64,000 nt of DNA from QHXW01 sp035280425 (GTDB lineage Bacteria; Acidobacteriota; Terriglobia; Bryobacterales; Bryobacteraceae): assembly GCA_035280425.1 (NCBI GenBank), contig DATEFW010000024.1, positions 372,001 to 436,000 of the forward strand. The letters are read 5' to 3'. Both the position numbers and the translations under genes were made by a program. The notes under the pieces were generated by a model. It was given only the letters and a program-made list of their open reading frames with translations. It searched no databases and had not been told where the DNA came from. Each line of letters opens with the position of its first letter. Position 1 is the stretch's first letter. Positions 16,557 through 25,308 of this stretch are shown in pieces.

Positions 16557-18341
16557 TTGATTCGTCCACTTGCGATCATCCTGATTTGTGGAGTTTTTGC
16601 GTGCGCGCAGCAAGCTCCGCCGAACGACTCACAGAAATTCACCGTGATCGTCACCGGCACGTTTGTGCCGATGCCGCTCGAAGATGTGAACCGCAGCGTG
16701 GAGGTGCACGAGATCGGTCACGAGCGGACGCTCTACGGCTCATTCGCGGATGTTTTGAAGGATGACGCCTCGATCGATTTGCGGCAGCGCGGGCCGGATG
16801 ACGTGCAGGGAGATCTTTCGATCCGCGGAGGGACGTTTGCGCAGACGCTGGTCCTGCTGAACGGGCTGCGGCTGAATGATGTGCAGTCGTCGCATCACAA
16901 TCTGGATCTGCCGCTGCCCGTGGAAGCCATGAGCGAGGTGCAGATTCTGCACGGGTCGGGATCGACCGAGTATGGGTCGGACGCAGTGACGGGTGTGGTG
17001 AACATCATTGCGCGACCGGAGAGCCCGGAAGTGCGGATTCGGGCGGCCGTGGGGAATTTCGGCGTCAACCAGGAAAGCATCGTAGCGGCGGGGGGGACGA
17101 AGCGGCTGGATGGCGCGCTGTTTGTGGCGCGCGATTTTTCAAGCGGGTTCCGGCCGGATCGCGATTACCGGAATCTGTTCGAGACTGCGATTGCGCACGG
17201 GACGACGCAGCTTGGGTCGACGGATGTTTTGCTTTCGATGAGCGACCGCCCGTTCGGCGCGGATCAATATTACGGCAACTTCGATTCGTGGGAGCGCACG
17301 AAGGGCTGGTTCGCGTCGGCGCGGCAGGAGATGGGCGCGAATACGGAAGCGGATTTTGCGTACCGGCGGCATACGGACTTGTTCGTTCTGTTTCGAGACC
17401 AGCCACAAATTTTTACGAACCGGCATGTGATCGAAAGTTGGGAAGGCGATTTGCGGCGCAAGGAGGATTTTCACGGCGCGGGGCGCGTGTTCTATGGGAT
17501 CGAGACATACGCCGATACGATCGACAGCAACAATCTGGGACGGCATGCGCGGATTCGCGAGGCCGGATACGCGGCTTACGAAGCGGTGTGGCGCAAGCGG
17601 TTTTCATTCAGCGCGGGAGTGCGGGACGAGATTTACGGGTCGTTCAACAACGAGGTCAGCCCGACGGTTGCGGCGGGAGTGTGGATTTCAGAGAAGTGGA
17701 AACTGCGGGCGTCGGCGGGGCGCGCGTTCCGGCTGCCGACGTACACGGACCTTTATTATCACGATCCGGCGAATGTCGGATCGCCCAATCTGCGGCCCGA
17801 GAGCGCGTGGAACTTCGAAGGCGGGGCGGAGTGGAGGCCGGCGGCACGGGTGCGTGCGGAGCTGACGGTGTTCGAGCGGCAGGATCGCGACCTGATCGAT
17901 TACGTGCGCTATTCGGCGAATGATATCTATCGCGCGACGAATTTTCAGCGGCTGTCGTTCACGGGCGTGGAAGCGGCGGCGCATCTGCGGGCGGGACGCG
18001 CGCAAACGGTATCGATTGGATACACGGGGCTGGCCGGAGACCGGGCGGCGCCGGCCGGCGTGATCTCGAAGTACGTGTTCAATTACCCCGTGCACAGCGG
18101 CGTGGTTTCGTGGCAGGGAGCGCTGGGGCGCGTGGTGGCGGCGCGGACGAGAATCGGGGTGATCGAGCGGTATGGCAGCGGGGCGTATGCGATTTGGGAT
18201 GCGTCGGCGGTGCGTGCGAGCGGGCGCATCCGGCCGTTTCTTCAAGTCACGAATTTGACGGGCACCGTTTACCAGGAGATTCCGGGTGTGGTGATGCCGA
18301 AGCGCGGGGTGATTGGGGGCGTCGAGTGGAAGCTGTGGTGA
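16557..18341 (+). CDS. TonB-dependent outer-membrane receptor
   Basis: A 594-residue protein with a signal peptide (residues about 4-18), a plug domain and a 22-strand barrel pattern. The plug shows the motif series DLRQRGPDDVQGDLSIRGGT, TLVLLNGLRLND and EVQILHGSGSTEYGSDAVTG, followed by NIIARPE. The barrel contains RAFRLPTYTDLYY, and the protein ends in an aromatic-containing strand (EWKLW). The plug resembles BtuB/vitamin-type receptors, but the ligand cannot be read from the sequence. The only start is TTG at 16557, giving LIRPLAIILICGVFA. It stands alone, downstream of the permease by about 75 bases. Confidence 0.85.
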   Translation: MIRPLAIILICGVFACAQQAPPNDSQKFTVIVTGTFVPMPLEDVNRSVEVHEIGHERTLYGSFADVLKDDASIDLRQRGPDDVQGDLSIRGGTFAQTLVLLNGLRLNDVQSSHHNLDLPLPVEAMSEVQILHGSGSTEYGSDAVTGVVNIIARPESPEVRIRAAVGNFGVNQESIVAAGGTKRLDGALFVARDFSSGFRPDRDYRNLFETAIAHGTTQLGSTDVLLSMSDRPFGADQYYGNFDSWERTKGWFASARQEMGANTEADFAYRRHTDLFVLFRDQPQIFTNRHVIESWEGDLRRKEDFHGAGRVFYGIETYADTIDSNNLGRHARIREAGYAAYEAVWRKRFSFSAGVRDEIYGSFNNEVSPTVAAGVWISEKWKLRASAGRAFRLPTYTDLYYHDPANVGSPNLRPESAWNFEGGAEWRPAARVRAELTVFERQDRDLIDYVRYSANDIYRATNFQRLSFTGVEAAAHLRAGRAQTVSIGYTGLAGDRAAPAGVISKYVFNYPVHSGVVSWQGALGRVVAARTRIGVIERYGSGAYAIWDASAVRASGRIRPFLQVTNLTGTVYQEIPGVVMPKRGVIGGVEWKLW

Positions 18342-18390
18342 ATGAGGCGCCGGAGATGTTTGTGCGATACGCTCTTTCTGCGGAGGGTGA

Positions 18391-18717
18391 ATGGCGAGCG
18401 GGAATGCAAGGGCGATTCTGACGCAAATCGCGGAATTGCTGGAAAACGGGCATGACGATTTCGCCGCGGTAATGGTCCGGGACGCTCTGGCGGGAAGCGA
18501 TCAGGAACTCGAGAAATTTTTCATCTCGAATGAGCTTTGGGGCGGAGCGGGGTCGCTGGCGGACCAGGCGCTGGTGGAGGACAAAGAGCGGCGCAGGAAG
18601 CTGGAGGGGCTGCTGATCCAGTTGGGGCGACGGCAAATCGAAACGGGCAAGACGAACGTACGCACAAAAATGTGGGTGACGGCATTTGAAAAGTGGCAAA
18701 GGCCGCAGGCGGGTTAG
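18391..18717 (+). CDS. Hypothetical 108-residue protein
   Basis: A small soluble, mostly helical, charged protein with no family that I recognise. A clear GGAGG ribosome site lies upstream of the ATG. It contains the acidic helix ILTQIAELLENGHDDF and the later LEGLLIQLGRRQIETGK. There is no signal peptide or membrane segment. It follows the TonB receptor by 49 bases and is followed by the beta-propeller gene, so it may be in their transcript. The 3' end is close to the next gene. Confidence 0.65.
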   Translation: MASGNARAILTQIAELLENGHDDFAAVMVRDALAGSDQELEKFFISNELWGGAGSLADQALVEDKERRRKLEGLLIQLGRRQIETGKTNVRTKMWVTAFEKWQRPQAG

Positions 18718-18781
18718 GCCGCGCTTGTTTTTTCGCCAAGACGAAAGTATGCTGCTGAAGACCGGGGCCGGGAGGGGAACT

Positions 18782-20041
18782 GTGCGGAACGTCTCAGTAG
18801 CGGCGGCGATGGCATTGGTCGGGTTCGCGGCATATGCCGAGAACTGGCCGCAGTGGCGCGGGCCGGAGCTGAACGGCGTCAGCCACGAGAAAAATCTGCC
18901 GGTGCGCTGGACGCGCGAAGAGAATGTCGCGTGGAAGCTCGCAATGCCGAGCTGGTCAGGCGCGACGCCGATCATCTGGGGCGAGCGGATTTTCCTGAAC
19001 GTGGCGGACAAGGACGATCTCTATCTCTGGTGCGTGGATCGGGCGCAGGGCGTGGTGCTCTGGAAAAAGCACGTCGCCGGCGGGAACTTCAAAATCAACA
19101 AACAGAACATGTCGTCGCCATCGCCGGTGACAGACGGAACGAGCATCTACGTGATGACCGGCAACGGCATTTTCAAGGGCTTCGATTTCTCAGGAAACGA
19201 GCTGTGGGCGCGCGATATTCAAAAAGACTACGGGCGTTTCGGGCTGAACTGGGGATACGCGTCGTCGCCGCTGCTGTTTGAAGATGCGCTGTACGTGCAG
19301 GTGCTGCACGGGATGAAGACGCGCGATCCGTCGTATCTGCTGCGCATCGATAAGAAGACCGGAAAAACGGTGTGGCGCGTCGAGCGGCCGACCGAAGCCG
19401 TGCATGAATCGCCGGACGCATACACGACGCCGGCGCTGCTGCGATACGACGGCAAGGTTGAAATCGTGGTGAGCGGCGGGGATTGCGTGACGGGACACGA
19501 TCCGGCGACGGGCAAGGAACTGTGGCGCGGCAACGGTTTCAATCCGCAAAAAGACGGAGCTTATCGCGTGATTGCATCGCCGGTGGTCGAAAACGGAGTG
19601 GTGTATGCGCCGACGCGCGTGCGGCCGCTGCAGGCGTTTCGAGCGGGAGGACGCGGCGATGTCACAGAAACGCACAGGCTGTGGGCGTTTCAGAACGGTC
19701 CGGACGTGCCGACGCCCGTGACCGATGGAACTTACTTCTACGTCGTGAACGACCGCGGCATCGTGTGGTGCCTGGATGCCAAGACGGGTAAGGAAATCTG
19801 GGGACCGCAACGGATCAAACACGGCATCTACAGCGCGTCACCAGTGCTGGCGGATGGGAAGATCTACATTACGAATGAAGACGGCGTGACGACGGTGTTC
19901 CGCGCGGGGCCGAAGTTCGAGTTGCTTGCCGAAAACAATATGGACGATTACACGCTCAGCTCGATTGCGATTTCGGACGGACAGATTTTTCTGCGCACGG
20001 CGCAGTTTCTCTACTGCATCGGCAAGCGGGCGGGCCGCTAA
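18782..20041 (+). CDS. Secreted PQQ-like beta-propeller protein
   Basis: A 419-residue protein that carries repeated blades of the quinoprotein/BamB-like propeller (patterns such as DPATGKELW, DAKTGKEIWG, and ASPVLADGKIYITNEDG). An N-terminal signal peptide ends near AAYA, and mature protein starts ENWPQWRGPELNGV, a phrase shared with the paralogues in this window. I chose GTG at 18782 because GGAGGGG lies six bases upstream; an ATG at 18749 in the same frame is an alternative. No catalytic residues of PQQ dehydrogenases are obvious, so it is more likely a scaffold or binding protein than an enzyme. Confidence 0.8.
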   Translation: MRNVSVAAAMALVGFAAYAENWPQWRGPELNGVSHEKNLPVRWTREENVAWKLAMPSWSGATPIIWGERIFLNVADKDDLYLWCVDRAQGVVLWKKHVAGGNFKINKQNMSSPSPVTDGTSIYVMTGNGIFKGFDFSGNELWARDIQKDYGRFGLNWGYASSPLLFEDALYVQVLHGMKTRDPSYLLRIDKKTGKTVWRVERPTEAVHESPDAYTTPALLRYDGKVEIVVSGGDCVTGHDPATGKELWRGNGFNPQKDGAYRVIASPVVENGVVYAPTRVRPLQAFRAGGRGDVTETHRLWAFQNGPDVPTPVTDGTYFYVVNDRGIVWCLDAKTGKEIWGPQRIKHGIYSASPVLADGKIYITNEDGVTTVFRAGPKFELLAENNMDDYTLSSIAISDGQIFLRTAQFLYCIGKRAGR

Positions 20042-20044
20042 GGT

Positions 20045-20560
20045 TTACGAAGGTTTGTAATACAGCACCATGCCGGCGCCTGCCGCGGTCATTAGAAAGC
20101 CGACATACAGCAGCGGATGAGGCGCAGTTTTGGGCGGGTGCGCCCACATGGAGACCAGTACGTTGATCAGCGGCGCGCCGCCGAACACCAGGGGCATCAC
20201 GTATGCGGGCAGGCCGCCGGCTTTAAAAGCATAAATGATGAACACGGCGCCGATCGCGCCAACTGCGCCGCCGATGGTGGCCCAAATGGAGCCCGCCATG
20301 TTGAATCCGCCGAGGCCACCCTGCGAGGAGAGGCTCACCACCGGCACGAGAATGCCAATCAAAACGTAGGCGACGCCCACACAGAGCAGGGCGCGCATGG
20401 GATTGCCGAGCAGCGTGGTCCCTTTGTGCAAACTAGGTCCATACACACCCCAGGCGAACACGGCGCCCAGGGCGAATGCGATCCAGATCATTGAACGCCT
20501 CTTTTGGACTGGAATTTTGTTATCTGTTTCAACCGTTGCAGCTTTCGGCGGTGGGTGCAT
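20045..20560 (-). CDS. Membrane protein, EamA/DMT-like
   Basis: A 171-residue protein with about five hydrophobic helices (for example WIAFALGAVFAWGVYG, LLCVGVAYVLIGILVPVV, TIGGAVGAIGAVFIIYAF and GFLMTAAGAGMVLYY). It resembles half of a drug/metabolite-transporter fold, and may work as a dimer. The substrate is unknown. An internal ATG at 20491 with AGAGG upstream is a possible start that would give 148 residues; the upstream ATG at 20560 also has AGGA. The gene converges with the beta-propeller gene, with four bases between them. Confidence 0.65.
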   Translation of the reverse strand: MHPPPKAATVETDNKIPVQKRRSMIWIAFALGAVFAWGVYGPSLHKGTTLLGNPMRALLCVGVAYVLIGILVPVVSLSSQGGLGGFNMAGSIWATIGGAVGAIGAVFIIYAFKAGGLPAYVMPLVFGGAPLINVLVSMWAHPPKTAPHPLLYVGFLMTAAGAGMVLYYKPS

Positions 20561-20594
20561 GGATAAATCCTAACAGGTCCGGCGTACGGTCTCC

Positions 20595-20999
20595 TTAAGT
20601 TTTCTTCCGGCGAATGACGCGATCCAGACTCAGCGGCCCCGGCCCGGCCGCCAGCAGGTACAGAAACACGAAGCAGTAAACGACTGCCAGCTCGCCGCCG
20701 TTTTGAATCGGCCAGAGCGCGCGCGGCTGGTGCGCCCGGAAATACGCAACCGCCATCTCGCCGGCGAGGATAAAGGCAGCGGGCCGGGCAAATAATCCTA
20801 AGAGCAGCAGCAGTCCCCCGAACGTTTCGATAACGCCGGCGGTCCAGAATAATGAGAAGGCCGGCGGCGTTGCGCCTTTTCCGATGCCGCCGAATAGCCC
20901 GAAGAACTTCTGATAACCGTGGAGTGAAAATGTGAAAGCCACCACGATCCGCATGATAGAGCGCATCATTGGCTCGCAGGAAGCCATCCAGTTTCGCAA
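20595..20999 (-). CDS. DoxX-family membrane protein
   Basis: A 134-residue integral membrane protein with four predicted helices. DoxX features are visible: FTFSLHGYQKFFGLFGG after the first helix, then FGGLLLLLGLFARPAAFIL and EMAVAYFRAHQP. DoxX proteins are small quinone-linked or redox membrane proteins; DoxX-like acidobacterial ones have no defined role. I keep TTG at 20999 because GGGAGGA lies just upstream; ATG at 20987 is the alternative. It precedes the DMT-like gene on the same strand, 34 bases away, so both may be co-transcribed. Confidence 0.85.
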   Translation of the reverse strand: MRNWMASCEPMMRSIMRIVVAFTFSLHGYQKFFGLFGGIGKGATPPAFSLFWTAGVIETFGGLLLLLGLFARPAAFILAGEMAVAYFRAHQPRALWPIQNGGELAVVYCFVFLYLLAAGPGPLSLDRVIRRKKT

Positions 21000-21088
21000 T
21001 GTTCCTCCCGATTAGAAGCCCGGCGTCTTAGCGGCGGGCGGCGAAAGCTCAATCCGAGTCTCAAATGCTATCACAGGGCCGGACTACT

Positions 21089-21108
21089 CCTGTCCACTAC
21101 AGGACAGG
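21089..21108. promoter_or_regulatory. Inverted repeat upstream of an MFS gene
   Basis: CCTGTCC, six bases, GGACAGG forms a perfect 7-base inverted repeat about 100 bases before the MFS start. It could be an operator or a small hairpin. No regulator gene is adjacent. Confidence 0.3.
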
Positions 21109-21205
21109 CCGCTTGTGGCATACTACGTGGAAATTCTCAAAAGGTTACGAATTTCAAGCGAGTCAACAGGCATTGCGGCTCGTCTACTGGAGAAGATACA
21201 CACAC

Positions 21206-22549
21206 ATGGCCGACACAGCAGCCGCAACAAGACCACCTCGACTGACGTTGCTCCAGTGGACCATCTGCGCGATGGCCGCGATCGGATTTGCGTTCGATAC
21301 CTATCACCTGCTGGTTCTGCCGCTGATTGTGCGGCCGGCGCTGCTCGAGATCGGCAAGCTCAGGCCCGGTACGCCGGAGTTTAATTCGTGGGTCGGGCTG
21401 CTGTTCTATGTCCCGGCAGTGGCGGGCGGCATTTTCGGACTGATCGGCGGATACCTCACAGACCGGCTGGGGCGCCGGCGAGTGCTGGTGTGGAGCATCT
21501 TGCTTTACGCTTTTTCGGCTCTGGGCGCGGGATACGTGACGTCGCTGTGGATGCTGCTGCTTTTACGCTCGACGACGTTCATCGGCGTATGCGTAGAATT
21601 CGTGGCGGCGGTGGCTTGGCTGGCGGAACTGTTTCCGGACCGCGATCAGCGGGAAAGAGTGCTGGGATATACGCAGGCGCTTTCCTCGATCGGTGGCGTG
21701 ATGGTGACGGGCGCTTACCAATTTTCGGTGATGTTCAGCCAGTCGCTGCCGGCGATCTACGGATCCCATGCGCCTTGGCGGTACACGCTGATTTCGGGTG
21801 TAATCCCGACGATTCCGCTGATCGTGATCCGGCCGTTTCTGCCGGAATCGCCGGCCTGGCAGCAGAAAAAAGCCGCGGGAACTTTGAAACGTCCGAGCTT
21901 CGCAGAACTGTTCCAGCCGGCGTACCGCCGCACGACATGGATTACGGCGCTCATGTTTGCCTGCAGTTTCGGCGCGGCGTTCGGCGCCATCCAGCACACG
22001 CCGCGGATTGTGCCCGGGCTTCCAGAGGTGATGCATCTGCCGCGCAACGCGCAGGAAAAGATCATCGGCGCGGTGCAGCAATACCAGGAAACGGGCGGTC
22101 TCGTCGGGCGCATCGTGCTGGCGTTTCTGGCGGTGCGGATTATCAGTCGGAGAAAGCTGCTGCGGGTATTCCAGGTGCCCGGGCTGGTGATCGTGCCGCT
22201 GGTGTTTCTGTACCCGGCGCTCCACAATCTCGAAATGCTGAAGTGGGGAATCTTTCTCGCCGGATTTCTTACGGTGGCGCAGTTCAGCTTCTGGGGGAAT
22301 TATCTGCCGCTGGTTTATCCGACGCATTTGCGCGGCACCGGCGAGAGCTTCGCGGCCAACATCGGCGGGCGGATGATCGGGACGGCGGCGGCGCTCGCGA
22401 CCACGCAAATGGCGAATGTCATGCCGGGCGCGGGAGCCAACACGAAACTGGCGTATTCCGCGGCGGCAGTGGCTTTTTTGGTTTATGCCGTCGGTTTCCT
22501 CGCGAGCTTCTGGCTTCCTGAACCCAAGCAGGACCGGCTGCCGGACTGA
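21206..22549 (+). CDS. MFS transporter
   Basis: A 447-residue transporter with about 12 membrane helices. The conserved loop 2-3 motif appears as GGYLTDRLGRRRVLV, and the loop 8-9 region carries RIISRRKLL. It resembles the sugar/organic-acid sub-families of the major facilitator superfamily, with an ending ASFWLPEPKQ. The substrate is not clear. I chose the ATG at 21206 (MADTAAATRPP), since the open frame before it is not protein-like. No catabolic gene is directly beside it; the next gene downstream is the radical SAM enzyme, about 100 bases away. Confidence 0.82.
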   Translation: MADTAAATRPPRLTLLQWTICAMAAIGFAFDTYHLLVLPLIVRPALLEIGKLRPGTPEFNSWVGLLFYVPAVAGGIFGLIGGYLTDRLGRRRVLVWSILLYAFSALGAGYVTSLWMLLLLRSTTFIGVCVEFVAAVAWLAELFPDRDQRERVLGYTQALSSIGGVMVTGAYQFSVMFSQSLPAIYGSHAPWRYTLISGVIPTIPLIVIRPFLPESPAWQQKKAAGTLKRPSFAELFQPAYRRTTWITALMFACSFGAAFGAIQHTPRIVPGLPEVMHLPRNAQEKIIGAVQQYQETGGLVGRIVLAFLAVRIISRRKLLRVFQVPGLVIVPLVFLYPALHNLEMLKWGIFLAGFLTVAQFSFWGNYLPLVYPTHLRGTGESFAANIGGRMIGTAAALATTQMANVMPGAGANTKLAYSAAAVAFLVYAVGFLASFWLPEPKQDRLPD

Positions 22550-22650
22550 TGGGCGGCGGTCCCGGCTGGTTCGCTATGCTATCTAGAGTCGGACGGTGCA
22601 GCAGAGGGGGCTGGGCCTGAGATCCGCGACGGGAATTTGAGGAGAAACTC

Positions 22651-23982
22651 GTGATTACGGAACCGCCGAAGGATGTGCTTCCCGACGAAGCGACCGAAGT
22701 CGGCAATTATTTCGTTTCCAACTATCCGCAATATTCTTTTTGGAAACCCGAACGCGTGGGCGAAGCTCTCCAGGCGCTGGACCGCGCTCCGAAGCCGGGC
22801 ACGCCGCTCGGTATTTACCTGCACATTCCGTTTTGCCGCAAGCGCTGCCACTTTTGCTACTTCAAGGTCTATACGGATAAAGACAGTTCGCAAATCGAAG
22901 GCTACCTGGATGCCGTGATCCAGGAACTGACGCTCTATTCGCAAAGGCGCTTCATTGGCGGTAGGAAGCCGAAGTTCATTTATTTCGGCGGCGGAACACC
23001 TTCCTACATTTCCACGCGGCAGCTCACGCGGCTGGTGAGTGGCATGAAGAAAGCCCTTCCTTGGGATGAAGTCGAAGAGTTTACGTTTGAATGCGAGCCG
23101 GGCACTCTGACTGAGCCAAAGCTCCAGGTGATCCGGGATCTCGGCGTGACGCGCCTCAGTCTGGGGATCGAACATTTTGACGATCACGTGCTGGAGATCA
23201 ACGGGCGCGCGCACGGTTCGCGGGAAATCGGGGCATCGTACAAGTTTGCGCGCTCCATCGGATTTCCGCAGATCAACATCGATCTGATCGCCGGGATGAT
23301 GGGAGAGACTACGGAGAAATGGCAGGAATGCGTCCGCAAGACCATTGCGCTCGACCCGGACAGCATCACCATCTACCAGATGGAAATCCCTTACAACACG
23401 ACGATCTTCAAGGAGATGAAAGTTCTCGGGCAGAGCGTGGCGCCGGTTGCCGATTGGAAAACCAAGCGGGAGTGGGTCGATTACGCATTCTCGGAATTCG
23501 AAAAAGCCGGCTACACGGTGACGAGCGCGTACTGGGCCGTCAAAGATCCCGCGCGATCGCGATTTTTTTATCGCGATTTGCTGTGGACCGGCGCAGACAT
23601 GGTGGGACTGGGCGTGGCATCGTTCTCCCATGTGGGCGGCACGCATTTTCAAAATGAGCACGAGTTCGAGTCTTACATCGCCAAACTGCATCAGGGCCGG
23701 CTCCCCATCTACCGCGCTTTGACCACGACGCCTGAAGAGAGGATGATTCGCGAGCTGATTCTGCAAATGAAACTCGGCCATGTGCGGCGGGCCTACTTTC
23801 GGGACAAGTTCGGTGTGGATATTCGCCAGCGGTTCGCGGACCCGATGAGGCGGCTAGGGGAAAAGGGGTTCCTGATGCCGGACGAGAACGATCTGCGGCT
23901 CAATCGCGAAGGTTTGCTGCAGGTGGACCGGCTGCTCTATGATTTCTTTCTTCCCCAGCATCAAAATGCGCGGTACGCATAA
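22651..23982 (+). CDS. HemN/HemW-like radical SAM enzyme
   Basis: A 443-residue radical SAM protein. The cluster motif is C62-RKR-C66-HF-C69 in HIPFCRKRCHFCYF. It is followed by FGGGTPSYIS (the HemN-type SAM-binding glycine motif) and FECEPGTLT. The C-terminal region has the HemN wing (RELILQMKLGHVRRAYF). HemN makes protoporphyrinogen IX, HemW delivers haem, and class C radical SAM methyltransferases share the fold, so the reaction cannot be fixed. The GTG start at 22651 has GAGGAG upstream. The downstream flavoprotein and CoA-ligase genes lie on the same strand, which points to a biosynthetic rather than haem role. Confidence 0.8.
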   Translation: MITEPPKDVLPDEATEVGNYFVSNYPQYSFWKPERVGEALQALDRAPKPGTPLGIYLHIPFCRKRCHFCYFKVYTDKDSSQIEGYLDAVIQELTLYSQRRFIGGRKPKFIYFGGGTPSYISTRQLTRLVSGMKKALPWDEVEEFTFECEPGTLTEPKLQVIRDLGVTRLSLGIEHFDDHVLEINGRAHGSREIGASYKFARSIGFPQINIDLIAGMMGETTEKWQECVRKTIALDPDSITIYQMEIPYNTTIFKEMKVLGQSVAPVADWKTKREWVDYAFSEFEKAGYTVTSAYWAVKDPARSRFFYRDLLWTGADMVGLGVASFSHVGGTHFQNEHEFESYIAKLHQGRLPIYRALTTTPEERMIRELILQMKLGHVRRAYFRDKFGVDIRQRFADPMRRLGEKGFLMPDENDLRLNREGLLQVDRLLYDFFLPQHQNARYA

Positions 23983-24033
23983 GTCCGGCGGCGACTCCAT
24001 CCAAGGCCGGGCTGAATTCTTAAACTTGCACAA

Positions 24034-25308
24034 ATGGCAAATCATCGGAACTATGACGCGATCGTAATCGGCGGCGGGCCCGCGGGTTCCACCGCGGCGG
24101 CGATCCTCGCGTCCGAAGGCCACCGGGTCCTCGTACTTGAAAAAGAAAAGTTTCCGCGCTATCACATCGGCGAGTCGCTGCTCCCCTATTGTTATTTCAC
24201 GCTGGCGCGGTTGGGCATGCTGCCGCGCATGAAAGCTTCGCCGTTTGTCCGGAAATACAGCGTGCAGTTTGTTGACACGGAAGGAAAGGCGTCTCTGCCT
24301 TTTTACTTTTTCCAGCACTTGAAAAACGAAGCGTCGTGTACGTGGCAGGTATTGCGGAGCGAGTTCGATCAGATGCTGCTCGATAACGCGCGGGAGAAGG
24401 GCGCGGAAGTCCGGGAAGAGACTACGGTCCGCGAGCTGATCCGGGAGAACGGCGCGGTAGCGGGAGTGCAGGCGGTCTCGAAAAGCGGCGCGGTTGTGGC
24501 GTTTCATGCGCCGGTCACCATCGATGCCAGCGGCCGCGACGCGTTTGCCGTGACGCGCAATGAGTGGAAGGTGCGCGATCCGTTCCTGAATAAAATTTCG
24601 ATATGGACTTACTACAGAGGCGCCATGCGCGACCCGGGTGTGGACGAAGGCGCCACCACGATCGCCTACGTTCCTGAAAAGGGCTGGTTCTGGTACGTTC
24701 CGTTGCACGACGATGTGGTGAGCGTGGGGGTAGTGGCCGAAAAGAATTATCTCTACAACGGAACGCGCGAACCGGCGGCGATCTTCCATCGCGAGGTAGA
24801 GAAGAATGCCTGGCTTAAGGAGCACCTTGCGCCCGGCACGCAATTCGGCTCTTATCGCGTCACGGGGGAATATTCATATCGCTCGCGGCACTGCGCGGCC
24901 AACGGATTGATTCTGGCCGGCGATGCGTTCGCATTTCTGGATCCCGTTTTTTCATCCGGCGTTTTTCTTGCTTTACGCAGCGGAGAGATGGCGGCCGATG
25001 CTGTTCATGCGGCGCTGAACGTGGGCGATTTTTCAGCCTCGCGATTTTCGCGGTATGGAATGGAACTCTGCCAGGGCATCGAGGCGATGCGAAAGCTGGT
25101 CTACGCTTTTTACGAACAGGCGTTCAGCTTCAGCGCATTCGTCAATCAATATCCTCACCTCAAGGGCGATGTGACCGACTGCCTCATCGGCAATTTGTTC
25201 CGCGATTTCGATCCGCTCTTTTCGGCTGTCGCAAAATTTGCAAAAATTCCAGAGCCGTTGGCACACGGCAAAGCCTTGCTAGAAAGCAAACCGGTCTCAT
25301 GTCTGTAA
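24034..25308 (+). CDS. FAD-dependent oxidoreductase, halogenase/geranylgeranyl-reductase-like
   Basis: A 424-residue flavoprotein. The N-terminus has the Rossmann FAD motif GGGPAGSTAA (residues about 13-22), then KFPRYHIGESLLP, a phrase shared by flavin-dependent halogenases and geranylgeranyl reductases. W218-F-W220-Y-V-P223 resembles the WxWxIP motif that is used to recognise halogenases. The second FAD motif is GLILAGDAFAFLDPVFSSG. It could be a halogenase, a hydroxylase or a reductase acting on a bound substrate. It overlaps the CoA-ligase-like gene by ten bases and follows the radical SAM gene by 51 bases. Confidence 0.8.
   Translation: MANHRNYDAIVIGGGPAGSTAAAILASEGHRVLVLEKEKFPRYHIGESLLPYCYFTLARLGMLPRMKASPFVRKYSVQFVDTEGKASLPFYFFQHLKNEASCTWQVLRSEFDQMLLDNAREKGAEVREETTVRELIRENGAVAGVQAVSKSGAVVAFHAPVTIDASGRDAFAVTRNEWKVRDPFLNKISIWTYYRGAMRDPGVDEGATTIAYVPEKGWFWYVPLHDDVVSVGVVAEKNYLYNGTREPAAIFHREVEKNAWLKEHLAPGTQFGSYRVTGEYSYRSRHCAANGLILAGDAFAFLDPVFSSGVFLALRSGEMAADAVHAALNVGDFSASRFSRYGMELCQGIEAMRKLVYAFYEQAFSFSAFVNQYPHLKGDVTDCLIGNLFRDFDPLFSAVAKFAKIPEPLAHGKALLESKPVSCL

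Noticed and set aside
15349..16569. Long minus-strand frame opposite the second permease (about 406 codons)
   Set aside because: Arg/Pro/His-rich shadow of the GC-rich coding strand, with no domain, start signal or ribosome site.
24034..25308. FAD enzyme as the missing HpnE
   Set aside because: It has the KFPRYHIGESLLP and WxWxVP features of the halogenase/reductase group, and it is 33 kb away from hpnC/hpnD.
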